A stretch of DNA of 64,000 nucleotides. Origin: Erythrobacter sp. ANT-B3C2. Lineage in GTDB: Bacteria > Pseudomonadota > Alphaproteobacteria > Sphingomonadales > Sphingomonadaceae. The stretch covers positions 1-64,000 of the forward strand of contig LXQI01000001.1 of the NCBI GenBank assembly GCA_001683845.1, given 5' to 3'. Below, in pieces: positions 17,030 to 24,331 of this stretch; the stretch's first letter is position 1, and each line of letters opens with the position of its first letter. The notes beneath the pieces were generated by a model. It saw nothing but the letters and a program-made list of their open reading frames with translations. It had not been told where the DNA came from and searched no databases. A program made the translations under genes and the position numbers.

Positions 17030-17424
17030 TCAGACGTGACCTTTTAGAGTTCACATCTCGAGTCCTTGCCGCAGGGAGCCGTGTGCCCCTCGGCATTGAA
17101 GATGGAGAACGTCTGGTAGCGGGCAAGGGCATAGCAGCGATGAGGGTTAGATCTTGCGTCGAGCCGGTCCGTTCAGATCGCAGTTCTACTTCAACTCGGA
17201 CAGAGTAGAGCATCTGGCTCATGTGCTTTCAGTCCATGCACTGGAAGTGGATCGAGCCGTCCTCGCGGTGCTCGACCAGCAGGCGGGAGTAGGTGCTGAC
17301 GAAGGTGGTAAACTGAGGGGTCAGGCAGATGAGGAGCCTCAGAAGTTCGCCTCTGTCAACGCCAATGTCCACAACCACTTCAGCTCCGAACGCCACCTGA
17401 CTAGGTGGCGCCATGGCGACTTCC

Positions 17425-18318
17425 TCACACCGGAAGCTCCAGGCGCGCGATCGCGTGGCGAAGATTGCCGTGCGCTTGCTTGAGCAGCGCGATGGCATTT
17501 TCCGGCTCCGCGCCGAGCGCGCTCAGAGCGGCCAGCTTGATGCTCCCGCCCATCCGCTCGAGCGCTGCGCCCGCGAGTGGCTGATCGGCGCCGCTGATCT
17601 GGCAGACCATGGCGATCGCGCGCTGGCGCAGTTTTGCGTTAGAGGCGCGCATGTCGACCATCAGCCCGCCGTAGAGTCGTCCGAGCCGCAGCATGATCGC
17701 GGTCGAGAGCGTGGTGAGTGCGATCTTCTGCGCGGTGCCGGCCTTCATCCGGGTCGAGCCGGCGACGATCTCGAGGCCAGTGTCGAGGTGGATCGGGTGG
17801 TGCGCGGCGGCGAGCAGCGGGGTGCCGGCATTGTTGGATATGCCGATCGTGAGTGCGCCCGCGGCGGCGGCGGCGCGTATCGCGGCCAGAGTGTAGGGCG
17901 TGCGCCCGCTGGCGGCGACGCCGATTGCAACGTCGGCCGGGCCGGCTGCGGTGTTGGCAATGATTGCCTCCGCCGCCGCGATGTCGTCCTCCGCGCCCTC
18001 AACGCTGGCGCGCAGCGCCCCGCTTCCGCCTGCCAGGCAGAAGACGAGCCGATCCTCGCTCCAGTCGTATGTCGGGCCGAGCTCGACGCCGTCGAGCAGC
18101 GCGAGGCGTCCCGATGTGCCTGCACCGACGTAGATCAGCCGGCCCGCACCCTCTCGCAGGCGCTCCGCCGACGCTTCAGCCGCCGCAGCAATCGCCCCGG
18201 TCTGGGCCTGGACCGCGGCCGCCGCAACGCTCTGATCCTCGAGGATCGCGGCGACGGCCTCGTGCGTCGGCCATTCGTCGAGGTCGGCATAGCGCGAACT
18301 GATCTCTTCGGTGGACAC
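17425..18318 (-). CDS. murQ: N-acetylmuramic acid 6-phosphate etherase
   Basis: A 297-residue SIS-domain protein of normal MurQ length. It starts STEEISSRYADLDEWPTHEAV, has the sugar-phosphate loop YVGAGTSGRLALLDGVEL, the catalytic-region glutamate in ASVEGAEDD, GVAASGRTPYT, and the hallmark GSTRMKAGTAQK. It splits MurNAc-6-phosphate into GlcNAc-6-phosphate and D-lactate in the cytoplasm. It is divergent from the kinase at 18420 with 101 bases between the starts, which probably hold both promoters. The nearby nagA and D-lactate oxidase genes use its two products. Confidence 0.93.
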   Translation of the reverse strand: MSTEEISSRYADLDEWPTHEAVAAILEDQSVAAAAVQAQTGAIAAAAEASAERLREGAGRLIYVGAGTSGRLALLDGVELGPTYDWSEDRLVFCLAGGSGALRASVEGAEDDIAAAEAIIANTAAGPADVAIGVAASGRTPYTLAAIRAAAAAGALTIGISNNAGTPLLAAAHHPIHLDTGLEIVAGSTRMKAGTAQKIALTTLSTAIMLRLGRLYGGLMVDMRASNAKLRQRAIAMVCQISGADQPLAGAALERMGGSIKLAALSALGAEPENAIALLKQAHGNLRHAIARLELPV

Positions 18319-18419
18319 GTGAAGCTGCTCCGTTGCTGCAGCGCTTGCTATGCCCTTCTTGCGAGCGGTGGAACGGGTTTCTGGTGCGGCCGTTCGTCTG
18401 ACGGGCTAAGCTGCGCGCA

Positions 18420-19298
18420 ATGGAATTCTATCTTGGGATCGACGCCGGCGGCACGCACAGCCGCGCGCGCCTGGTGACGGCAGAGGGAGAAGTTGTCGGC
18501 ATTGGCGAGGGCGGCCCGGCCAATGCACGCATCGGCCTGCCCGACGCGCTCGAAGCCGTCGCGCAGGCCTATCGCGAGGCAATGACGCAGGCGGGGCTCG
18601 ATGCCACTCATTATGCCGATGTGCGCGCCGGCCTCGGCATTGCCGGCCTCAATCGGCGCGGCGTGTTGCCGGGGCTTCAGGAACATGATTTCCCGTTCCG
18701 CTCCATCGCCTTTGCAAGCGATGCGGCAATCGCCTGCCTCGGCGCACATGCGGGCGAAGACGGCGCGATCGTGATCGTCGGCACCGGCAGCATCGGGTTC
18801 GCTCGGGTTGGTGAGGAGGTTCACACCATCGGCGGCTATGGTTTTCCGATTTCCGATGAGGGCAGCGGCGCCGATCTCGGGCTGCACGCGATCCGCCGGT
18901 CATTGTGGGCGCGCGACGGTCGCATCGCTCATAGCCGGATGACGGAAGAGGTACTGGCGATCTTTGAGGGCTCAGCCGGGCAGATCGTCGCCTGGACGGA
19001 GCGCGCCACGCCTACCGACTATGCCGCCTTCGCGCCTCTGGTGATGGATTGCGCGACCGAGGGCGATCCGGTCGCCGAACCGATCGTCCAGGAGGCGGCG
19101 CTTCTGATCGACCGGTTGATCCGCATGCTGCTCGATCGCGGAGCCCCGCATTGCTGCCTGATGGGCGGTGTGGCGGCGCGGATGCGCGATTGGCTTGCCG
19201 CGGGCATTCGCGAGCGGCTGCGCGATCCGATTGGCGATTCGCTAGACGGAGCGATCCTGCTCGCGCGAACCAAAGCGGCGGCCAAAGAAGCGGCCTAA
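18420..19298 (+). CDS. BadF/BadG/BcrA-family amino-sugar kinase (MurK/NagK type)
   Basis: A 292-residue ASKHA-fold kinase. The phosphate-binding motif is LGIDAGGTHSRARLV at residues 5-19, and the second is VIVGTGSIGFAR, followed by GGYGFPISDEGSGADLG. This family includes eukaryotic-type GlcNAc kinases and the clostridial MurK, which phosphorylates both MurNAc and GlcNAc. Placed between murQ and nagA, a MurNAc/GlcNAc kinase supplying MurNAc-6-P to MurQ is the most sensible role. Its end overlaps the convergent nagA stop by four bases. Confidence 0.82.
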   Translation: MEFYLGIDAGGTHSRARLVTAEGEVVGIGEGGPANARIGLPDALEAVAQAYREAMTQAGLDATHYADVRAGLGIAGLNRRGVLPGLQEHDFPFRSIAFASDAAIACLGAHAGEDGAIVIVGTGSIGFARVGEEVHTIGGYGFPISDEGSGADLGLHAIRRSLWARDGRIAHSRMTEEVLAIFEGSAGQIVAWTERATPTDYAAFAPLVMDCATEGDPVAEPIVQEAALLIDRLIRMLLDRGAPHCCLMGGVAARMRDWLAAGIRERLRDPIGDSLDGAILLARTKAAAKEAA

Positions 19299-20449
19299 CG
19301 CGTTGCGGAGGCGAGCTGTGGCTCCCCGGCGCTCCAGGTTTGCACCGCATGCTTGCGGGCATCCATCAGCACCAAGTCGGCGGCAAGCCCGGCGCGGATT
19401 TCGCCGCGCTCGCAATGGATCCCCAGCGCGCGCGCTGGAGCCGCGCTCGCCATCCGCGCAGCGGTGGCATAATCGATGCGCATCAGGCGCTCGGCGTTGC
19501 GGACCGCCTGCGCCATGTCGAGGTCCGATCCAGCCAGAGTCCCGTCGGGCGCGGTGCAGCGGCCATCTTCGGCAACGATCGTCACGCCCCCGAGGGAGAA
19601 GCTTCTACGCTCTGAGCCCACGGTCGGCATCGCATCGGTCACCAGTGCGAGCCGCTCGGGGCCCTTGGCTGCGAGCGCGACTCGCAGCGCCGCAGGATGG
19701 ACGTGGTGGCCATCGACTATAATACCGCACCACGCGTCGCGATGATCGAGCGCGGCGCCAACCGCTCCGGGCGCGCGGCTGCCGAATTGGCTCATCGCGT
19801 TGAAGAGGTGCGTGAAGCCGCTCACGCCTTCCTGGAGCGCGGCAGAGATTTCCTCGTAGCTCCCGTCAGTATGGCCAGCGGCGACGATGACGCCGCGACC
19901 GGCGAGCGCATGAGTCGCGCCCGGCGGAGCGCGCTCCGGCGCAAGCGTGACGAGCGTACAGCCCGCTCCCAGCGAGGAAAGCAATGCTACCGCCGCCTTG
20001 TCGAGGTTCCCGAACTTGGACGCATCGTGAATCCCCTTGCGCGCCGCATTGAGGAACGGACCTTCGAGGTGGATTCCGATCACACCGGGCACCTTGCGCG
20101 CGATCGCGGCACGCACCGCGTCGATCGCCCGGGCCACCACGTCGAGATCGTCGCTGATCAAGGTCGGCAGCAGCGCGGTGGTGCCGAACGCCCGATGCGC
20201 GGCGGCAATCGCTGCAATCCCCTCGACGGTCGGGTCGTCGTTGAACAGCACTCCGCCGCCGCCATTGACCTGAAGATCGATGAAACCGGGCAGCAGATCG
20301 CCGTCGAGTTCGTGCCGCTCGGCATCCCGCGGACAGTCGGCTGCGGGAACAATTGCGTCGATCCGCCCCGCGTCGATCACGACGCATCGGCCAGGCTCGA
20401 ACCCGGCCGGAGTCAGGGTGCGAGATGCGAGGAGCGCCTGGCGGCTCAC
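19295..20449 (-). CDS. nagA: N-acetylglucosamine-6-phosphate deacetylase
   Basis: A 384-residue amidohydrolase. The signatures are LLPGFIDLQVNGGGGVLFND (the Q-V-N-G form of Escherichia coli-type NagA), IHLEGPFLN with the metal-binding Glu, VAAGHTDGSYEE, FTHLFNAM, VDGHHVHP and the catalytic Asp in LVTDAMPTVG. It converts GlcNAc-6-phosphate to glucosamine-6-phosphate and acetate. GTG 20449 is chosen because it overlaps the stop of the upstream SIS deaminase (GTGA), which implies coupled translation. A longer open frame upstream is only the antisense-like shadow of that gene. Confidence 0.92.
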   Translation of the reverse strand: MSRQALLASRTLTPAGFEPGRCVVIDAGRIDAIVPAADCPRDAERHELDGDLLPGFIDLQVNGGGGVLFNDDPTVEGIAAIAAAHRAFGTTALLPTLISDDLDVVARAIDAVRAAIARKVPGVIGIHLEGPFLNAARKGIHDASKFGNLDKAAVALLSSLGAGCTLVTLAPERAPPGATHALAGRGVIVAAGHTDGSYEEISAALQEGVSGFTHLFNAMSQFGSRAPGAVGAALDHRDAWCGIIVDGHHVHPAALRVALAAKGPERLALVTDAMPTVGSERRSFSLGGVTIVAEDGRCTAPDGTLAGSDLDMAQAVRNAERLMRIDYATAARMASAAPARALGIHCERGEIRAGLAADLVLMDARKHAVQTWSAGEPQLASATR

Positions 20450-21507
20450 CTTGTCTGGGTAACCTTCTGCAGATGGGGCGGGCGATCCGGATCGAACCCG
20501 CGCATTATGCTGAGTTCGGCTGCAAGGCGGTAGAAGCTCTGGATCGCCGCAATCGGCGCCAGCGCCGGGTGCAGGTCTGCAAGCACCGGAAGCAGCAGCG
20601 CGCCCTCTTCCTCGGCGCCGGCCATCATGACGCAGCCGCCCCGATCGCTGAAATCGCGGGCAAGCGCCGGAAGCAGCGCGTCGCCGGCATCGTTGGGCGC
20701 CAGCATCAGCACCGGGAAGTCCGGGCCGACGAGCGCCATCGGCCCATGCTTCACCTCGGCGGCGCTGGCGGCCTCCGCGTGAATGCCACAAGTTTCCTTG
20801 AGCTTGAGCGCCGCCTCCTGCGCGGCGGCGAGCGTGAGGCCCCGTCCGAGCACGTAGAGGCTGCGCGCGTCGCGAAGCACCGGCAGCGCCGCCGACCAGT
20901 CGAGCGCCCATGCCCCCCGCAGGATCGTAGGCGTTGCGCCGAGCGCGTCACCAAGCTCTCCGTCCTCGCGCCATGCGGCCACGACCTGACCGATGATCAG
21001 CAGCGATGCGATGAAGGATTTGGTGGCCGCAACGCTGCGCTCGGGCCCGGCGAGCATTGGGATCGCCACGTCGGCCGCTTGCGCCAGCGGCGTGTCCGGC
21101 TCGTTGACGATCGCCACCACCAACGCGCCAGCCGCCCGCGCCGCTTGCGCGGAAAGGATGAGATCGGGACTTCGGCCTGATTGCGAAATGACGAGGAACA
21201 GGGCGCGATCGAGCGGCCGCCAGGCGGTTCGGTAGACCGAGGAGGTGGATGGCGCGAACGAAGCGACGGGCACGCCCGCGCGCGTCTCGATCAGATATTT
21301 GGCGTAGGTCGCGGCATGATCGGAGCTGCCCCTGGCGCAGGTCAGGACCATGAGGGGATCGAGTGCGCGCAGCCTAAACCCAAGGTTGCGCATCGTATCA
21401 CGCAACCCGCCGAGTTGGCGTTCCGCAACTTCCGCCGCTTCGGCCGCCTCCTGGTGGATCAGCGTCCGTTCGGGGCTGATCGCCGTCGGCTGCGCTTCGT
21501 TACCCAT
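20446..21507 (-). CDS. SIS-domain glucosamine-6-phosphate deaminase (NagB-II type)
   Basis: A 353-residue protein made of two SIS domains, like the isomerase half of glucosamine-6-phosphate synthase but without the glutaminase domain. Motifs: CARGSSDHAATYAKYLIE (residues 58-75), VISQSGRSPDLI, ATKSFIASL, YVLGRGLTLAAAQEAALKLK and AEVKHGPMALV. Such stand-alone proteins serve as NagB-II deaminases, yielding fructose-6-phosphate and ammonia. It sits upstream of nagA in the same minus-strand operon and is divergent from the FAD oxidase at 21615. Confidence 0.87.
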   Translation of the reverse strand: MGNEAQPTAISPERTLIHQEAAEAAEVAERQLGGLRDTMRNLGFRLRALDPLMVLTCARGSSDHAATYAKYLIETRAGVPVASFAPSTSSVYRTAWRPLDRALFLVISQSGRSPDLILSAQAARAAGALVVAIVNEPDTPLAQAADVAIPMLAGPERSVAATKSFIASLLIIGQVVAAWREDGELGDALGATPTILRGAWALDWSAALPVLRDARSLYVLGRGLTLAAAQEAALKLKETCGIHAEAASAAEVKHGPMALVGPDFPVLMLAPNDAGDALLPALARDFSDRGGCVMMAGAEEEGALLLPVLADLHPALAPIAAIQSFYRLAAELSIMRGFDPDRPPHLQKVTQTR

Positions 21508-21614
21508 CGCTGCGGCCTATCAGTCCGCCAAAGCTCCATCAACGTCACTTGCTGCGCCCGCACGGCGATGTAACCTGTTGTTACCCCGTACTAGGGAGCA
21601 AATAGGGGAAGAAA

Positions 21615-23030
21615 GTGCCCGAGATGCAGCAAATCACCGGCGCCCGGCCGGCCGTGGATCGGGTGGCCTCGCTCAAGGCGATGCTTGCCGCCGGGCTTGG
21701 CGACCGGCTGATCGCAACCGAAGCGGTGCGGCGCCAATATGCGAGCAGCGAAGGCCACCACGGCGAGCATCTGCCCGATCTGGTCGCCCGCCCGACCTGC
21801 GCGCAGGAGGTCCAGTCGCTCGTCCGCACCGCGGCGAACTGTGGTTTTCCGATCGTGCCCTATGGCGCCGGAACCTCGCTCGAAGGCAATGCCGCGGCGG
21901 TCACTGGCGGGCTGTGCGTGGACCTCACCGCAATGAACCGGATCATCGAGGTCAGCGCCGAAGACATGCTGTGCGTAGTCGAGCCGGGGGTCACGCGCGA
22001 GCAGCTCAACGCCGAGCTTCGCGGATGCGGCCTCTTCTTCCCGGTCGATCCCGGCGCGGACGCCACCTTCGGCGGAATGATCGCGACCCGCGCGAGCGGC
22101 ACCAATGCGGTGCGTTACGGGACGATGCGGGAGAACACGCTCGCGCTGAAGATTGTGCTCGCGGACGGAACGCTCATCGGCACGGGGAGCCGCGCGCGTA
22201 AATCGGCGGCCGGCTATGATCTCACCCATCTGTTCGTCGGATCGGAAGGCACGCTGGGGCTCATCGTCGAAGCGAGCGTGCGCCTGCACGGCCTGCCGGA
22301 GACGGTGCTGGCGGGCAGCTGGCCTTTCGAGACGCTCGACGGCGCGGTGCGGACCGTGATCGCGACCATCCAGGCCGGCATTCCGGTCGCGCGGATCGAA
22401 CTGCTCGACGCGGCGGCCATCATCGCGTGCAACCGCCATGCGGCGCTCGGCCTGCCCGAGCGGCCCACCCTGTTCATCGAGCTGCACGGATCGCAAGGCT
22501 CGGTCCACGAGCAGCTCGACTTCATCCATGCGGTGGGGGCGGAGCTCGGCGGCGGCGAGCTTGCACGCGCGGTCGAAACGGAGGCGCGCTCACGGCTGTG
22601 GAAGGCGCGGCATCAGGCGCTGCCCGCCGCGCGCGCGATGATCCCCGGTGCGGTCACTTGGGTCACCGACGTGTGCGTACCGATTTCGCATCTCGCCGAC
22701 GCCATCTCGCGCGTGCAAGAGGCGGTCGCGCGCGCGGGGCTGTTCGCGCCGATCCTCGGCCATGTCGGCGACGGCAACTTCCACGTCTTCTTCGTGCTTC
22801 CGCCCGACGATCGCGAAGCATGGGCGAAAGCGCGCGCGATCGAGGAGGCGATGGTGGCGCAAGCGCTCTCGGTCGGCGGCACCTGCACCGGCGAGCACGG
22901 TATCGGCATCGGCAAGCGCGAAGCGCTCGTCGCCGAGCATGGCCCGGAGGCCGTCGCTCTGATGCGCCGCATCAAGCACGCGATCGATCCGCATGGGCTC
23001 TTCAACCCGGCGAAGCTCTTTCCCGAATGA
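21615..23030 (+). CDS. FAD-linked D-lactate / glycolate dehydrogenase (GlcD/Dld family)
   Basis: A 471-residue flavoprotein with the FAD-binding PCMH domain (PYGAGTSLEGNAAAV; DPGADATFGGMIATRASGTNA; GSEGTLGLI) and the C-terminal oxidase domain with HVGDGNFHVFF and TCTGEHGIGIGK. These are the motifs of the GlcD/D-lactate dehydrogenase group. MurQ releases D-lactate, so oxidation of D-lactate to pyruvate is the natural role next to murQ and nagA. GTG 21615 follows a GGGGAAG ribosome binding site; ATG 21624 is an alternative. Its stop overlaps the first codon of a broken LysR gene. Confidence 0.87.
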   Translation: MPEMQQITGARPAVDRVASLKAMLAAGLGDRLIATEAVRRQYASSEGHHGEHLPDLVARPTCAQEVQSLVRTAANCGFPIVPYGAGTSLEGNAAAVTGGLCVDLTAMNRIIEVSAEDMLCVVEPGVTREQLNAELRGCGLFFPVDPGADATFGGMIATRASGTNAVRYGTMRENTLALKIVLADGTLIGTGSRARKSAAGYDLTHLFVGSEGTLGLIVEASVRLHGLPETVLAGSWPFETLDGAVRTVIATIQAGIPVARIELLDAAAIIACNRHAALGLPERPTLFIELHGSQGSVHEQLDFIHAVGAELGGGELARAVETEARSRLWKARHQALPAARAMIPGAVTWVTDVCVPISHLADAISRVQEAVARAGLFAPILGHVGDGNFHVFFVLPPDDREAWAKARAIEEAMVAQALSVGGTCTGEHGIGIGKREALVAEHGPEAVALMRRIKHAIDPHGLFNPAKLFPE

Positions 23031-23402
23031 ACCTTCGCCACATCGGGATTTTCACCGCGCTCTGAGTCAACAGCTCAGTCTGCGTCGCCGCGCGGGCGCT
23101 CAACGTCTTGTCGCCATTGGTCTCCAGATGCTGCTGCGCCATGCCGAAAGCCTGCTCGGGTTCCAGCTGTTTCAGCGCACCAACGCGGGCTGGGGCCGAC
23201 GCATTCCAAGCAAACCTTGTTTGCGGATGTGAGCGAAATCCAGGATCGGATCCATGCTCTGCGCGGAGCGGGGCGCTACCTAGGCAGCGGCTGCGGCGGC
23301 ACCCTGCGCATCTCGGCGCTGCCCTCGCTCGCGCTCGAAACAATCCGAACCGCCGTTTCGAGCTTCCTGCGGACGCACCAGTATGTAAAATTCGACTTTT
23401 AG
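23027..23402 (+). pseudogene. LysR-family regulator remnant with frameshifts
   Basis: ATG 23027 overlaps the oxidase stop (ATGA) and opens MNLRHIGIFTAL, a typical LysR start, before a premature stop at 23065. The continuation is in other frames: MLLRHAESLLGFQLFQRTNA around 23130-23190, then FADVSEIQDRIHALRG and LRISALPSLALETIRTAVSS to a stop at 23402. At least two frameshifts are needed. The effector domain beyond residue about 125 is gone. The gene probably once regulated the peptidoglycan-peptide genes that follow. Confidence 0.75.
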
Positions 23403-23459
23403 ACGACCATCATGACGATCTGCTGCGCAAGCTCTACGAGCGGGAGACCGAGCCTCACG

Positions 23460-23607
23460 GTGAGCGCCGCGTGCATCTGCCTCAACATTTCGAGCTTGGA
23501 TCTCGAGGCGGCACGGCGCTTGTGCGCCCTGACCGAGGAGCGGATGGGGCTTCCCTGCACCGATCCGATCGCCCTCGAAGTCGAGACAATCGTAGAGGAG
23601 TTTTTTG
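23460..23607 (+). pseudogene. C-terminal remnant of a DUF1611 (DgcN-like) protein
   Basis: The frame reads ICLNISSLDLEAARRLCALT followed by EERMGLPCTDPIALEVETIVEEFF, which matches the end of DUF1611 proteins (SLNTS...A..L...TE...GLP..DP). Full-length members have about 330-350 residues; only about the last 45 remain. In several alphaproteobacteria this family is encoded directly upstream of a dipeptide epimerase, exactly as here. No N-terminal part was found, and the DNA before it belongs to the LysR remnant, so a deletion joined them. Confidence 0.65.
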
Positions 23608-24062
23608 TCCCGCATCTTCCGCGCGCAGCACGACAGCTTCGGGCTGAAGCGTCCGTTTCCGATCGCGCGTGGGGTCAAGACCGTCGCCGAGGTAGTCAGG
23701 GTCTTGATCAACGATGGCGACGCAGTCGGGCGGGACGAGGTGGTGTGTTATGTCCGTTACGGCGAAACTGTCGCCAGAGCGCTCGATGCGATTGCCGAAG
23801 TGCGCGCGCTGGTCGAGCGCGGCTGCGGGCGGGACGATCTCCTGAATCGCGCCCGCCGCTGGTGCGGATCGCGATGCGCTCGATTGTGCATTGTGGGATT
23901 TGGAGTCCCGGCTCTCCGGCCGCACCGTCGCCGACCTGATTGGCCGCCTCGTCCGAGCCGATCGCCAGCGCGCTGACGGTAGGAATCGATGCGCCCGAGG
24001 CGATGGGGAGAGCCGCCGCGACGCTTTACGGGGCGTCGCTGCTCAAGGTGCCAGCGCGCCCG
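23605..24062 (+). pseudogene. L-Ala-D/L-Glu dipeptide epimerase (DgcA-like) remnant, multiply frameshifted
   Basis: Three frames must be joined. The first, from 23605, holds FPIARGVKTVAEVVRVLIND and YVRYGETVARALDAIAEV. The second, near 23880, holds ALDCALWDLESRLSGRTVAD. The third, from about 23950, holds SALTVGIDAPEAMGRAAATL. In order these are the capping domain and the start of the barrel of an enolase-superfamily dipeptide epimerase. The catalytic barrel beyond that is missing. The enzyme would epimerise the L-Ala-D-Glu released from murein peptides, fitting the neighbouring MurQ pathway. Confidence 0.72.
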
Positions 24063-24331
24063 AAGAGCACGAGGCTGCCGGCGAAAACGTTCGGGATTGC
24101 CGATCGGGGTCGCTGGAAGGCCGGCGCTTTTGCCCACATCGTGTTCGATCCCAAGGCATACCGGGCGCGCGCCACGTATCAACGCCGCTACTGTTGCCAT
24201 AACGTCACGTTTCGGGGGCCCAAGGCACGCATAATGAACCTGGGTTATGCCTCCGCCAACAGAAACTATGGCGAGCCATGACATTCTTGTTACTTAATGC
24301 CGGCTGCTGCCGCTCAGGGGGGACCACCGTC

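Larger units (their letters stand above)
15966..17424. other. 1.46-kb gene-debris region
   Basis: No intact gene is visible. It holds a haloperoxidase-like fragment (16457-16645, minus) and an N-terminal DUF1993 fragment (16916-17029, plus). A minus-strand open stretch at 17229-17413 ends RLLVEHREDGSIHFQCMD; it looks protein-like but I could not name it. The rest shows no recognisable coding or RNA signal. The region separates the catabolic cluster from the peptidoglycan locus and looks like decayed sequence left by rearrangement. Confidence 0.6.

Noticed and set aside
17229-17413. Protein-like minus-strand stretch ending HREDGSIHFQCMD
   Set aside because: It looks coding, possibly the end of a lost gene, but I could not assign it to a family or find its beginning, so it is only mentioned in the region note.
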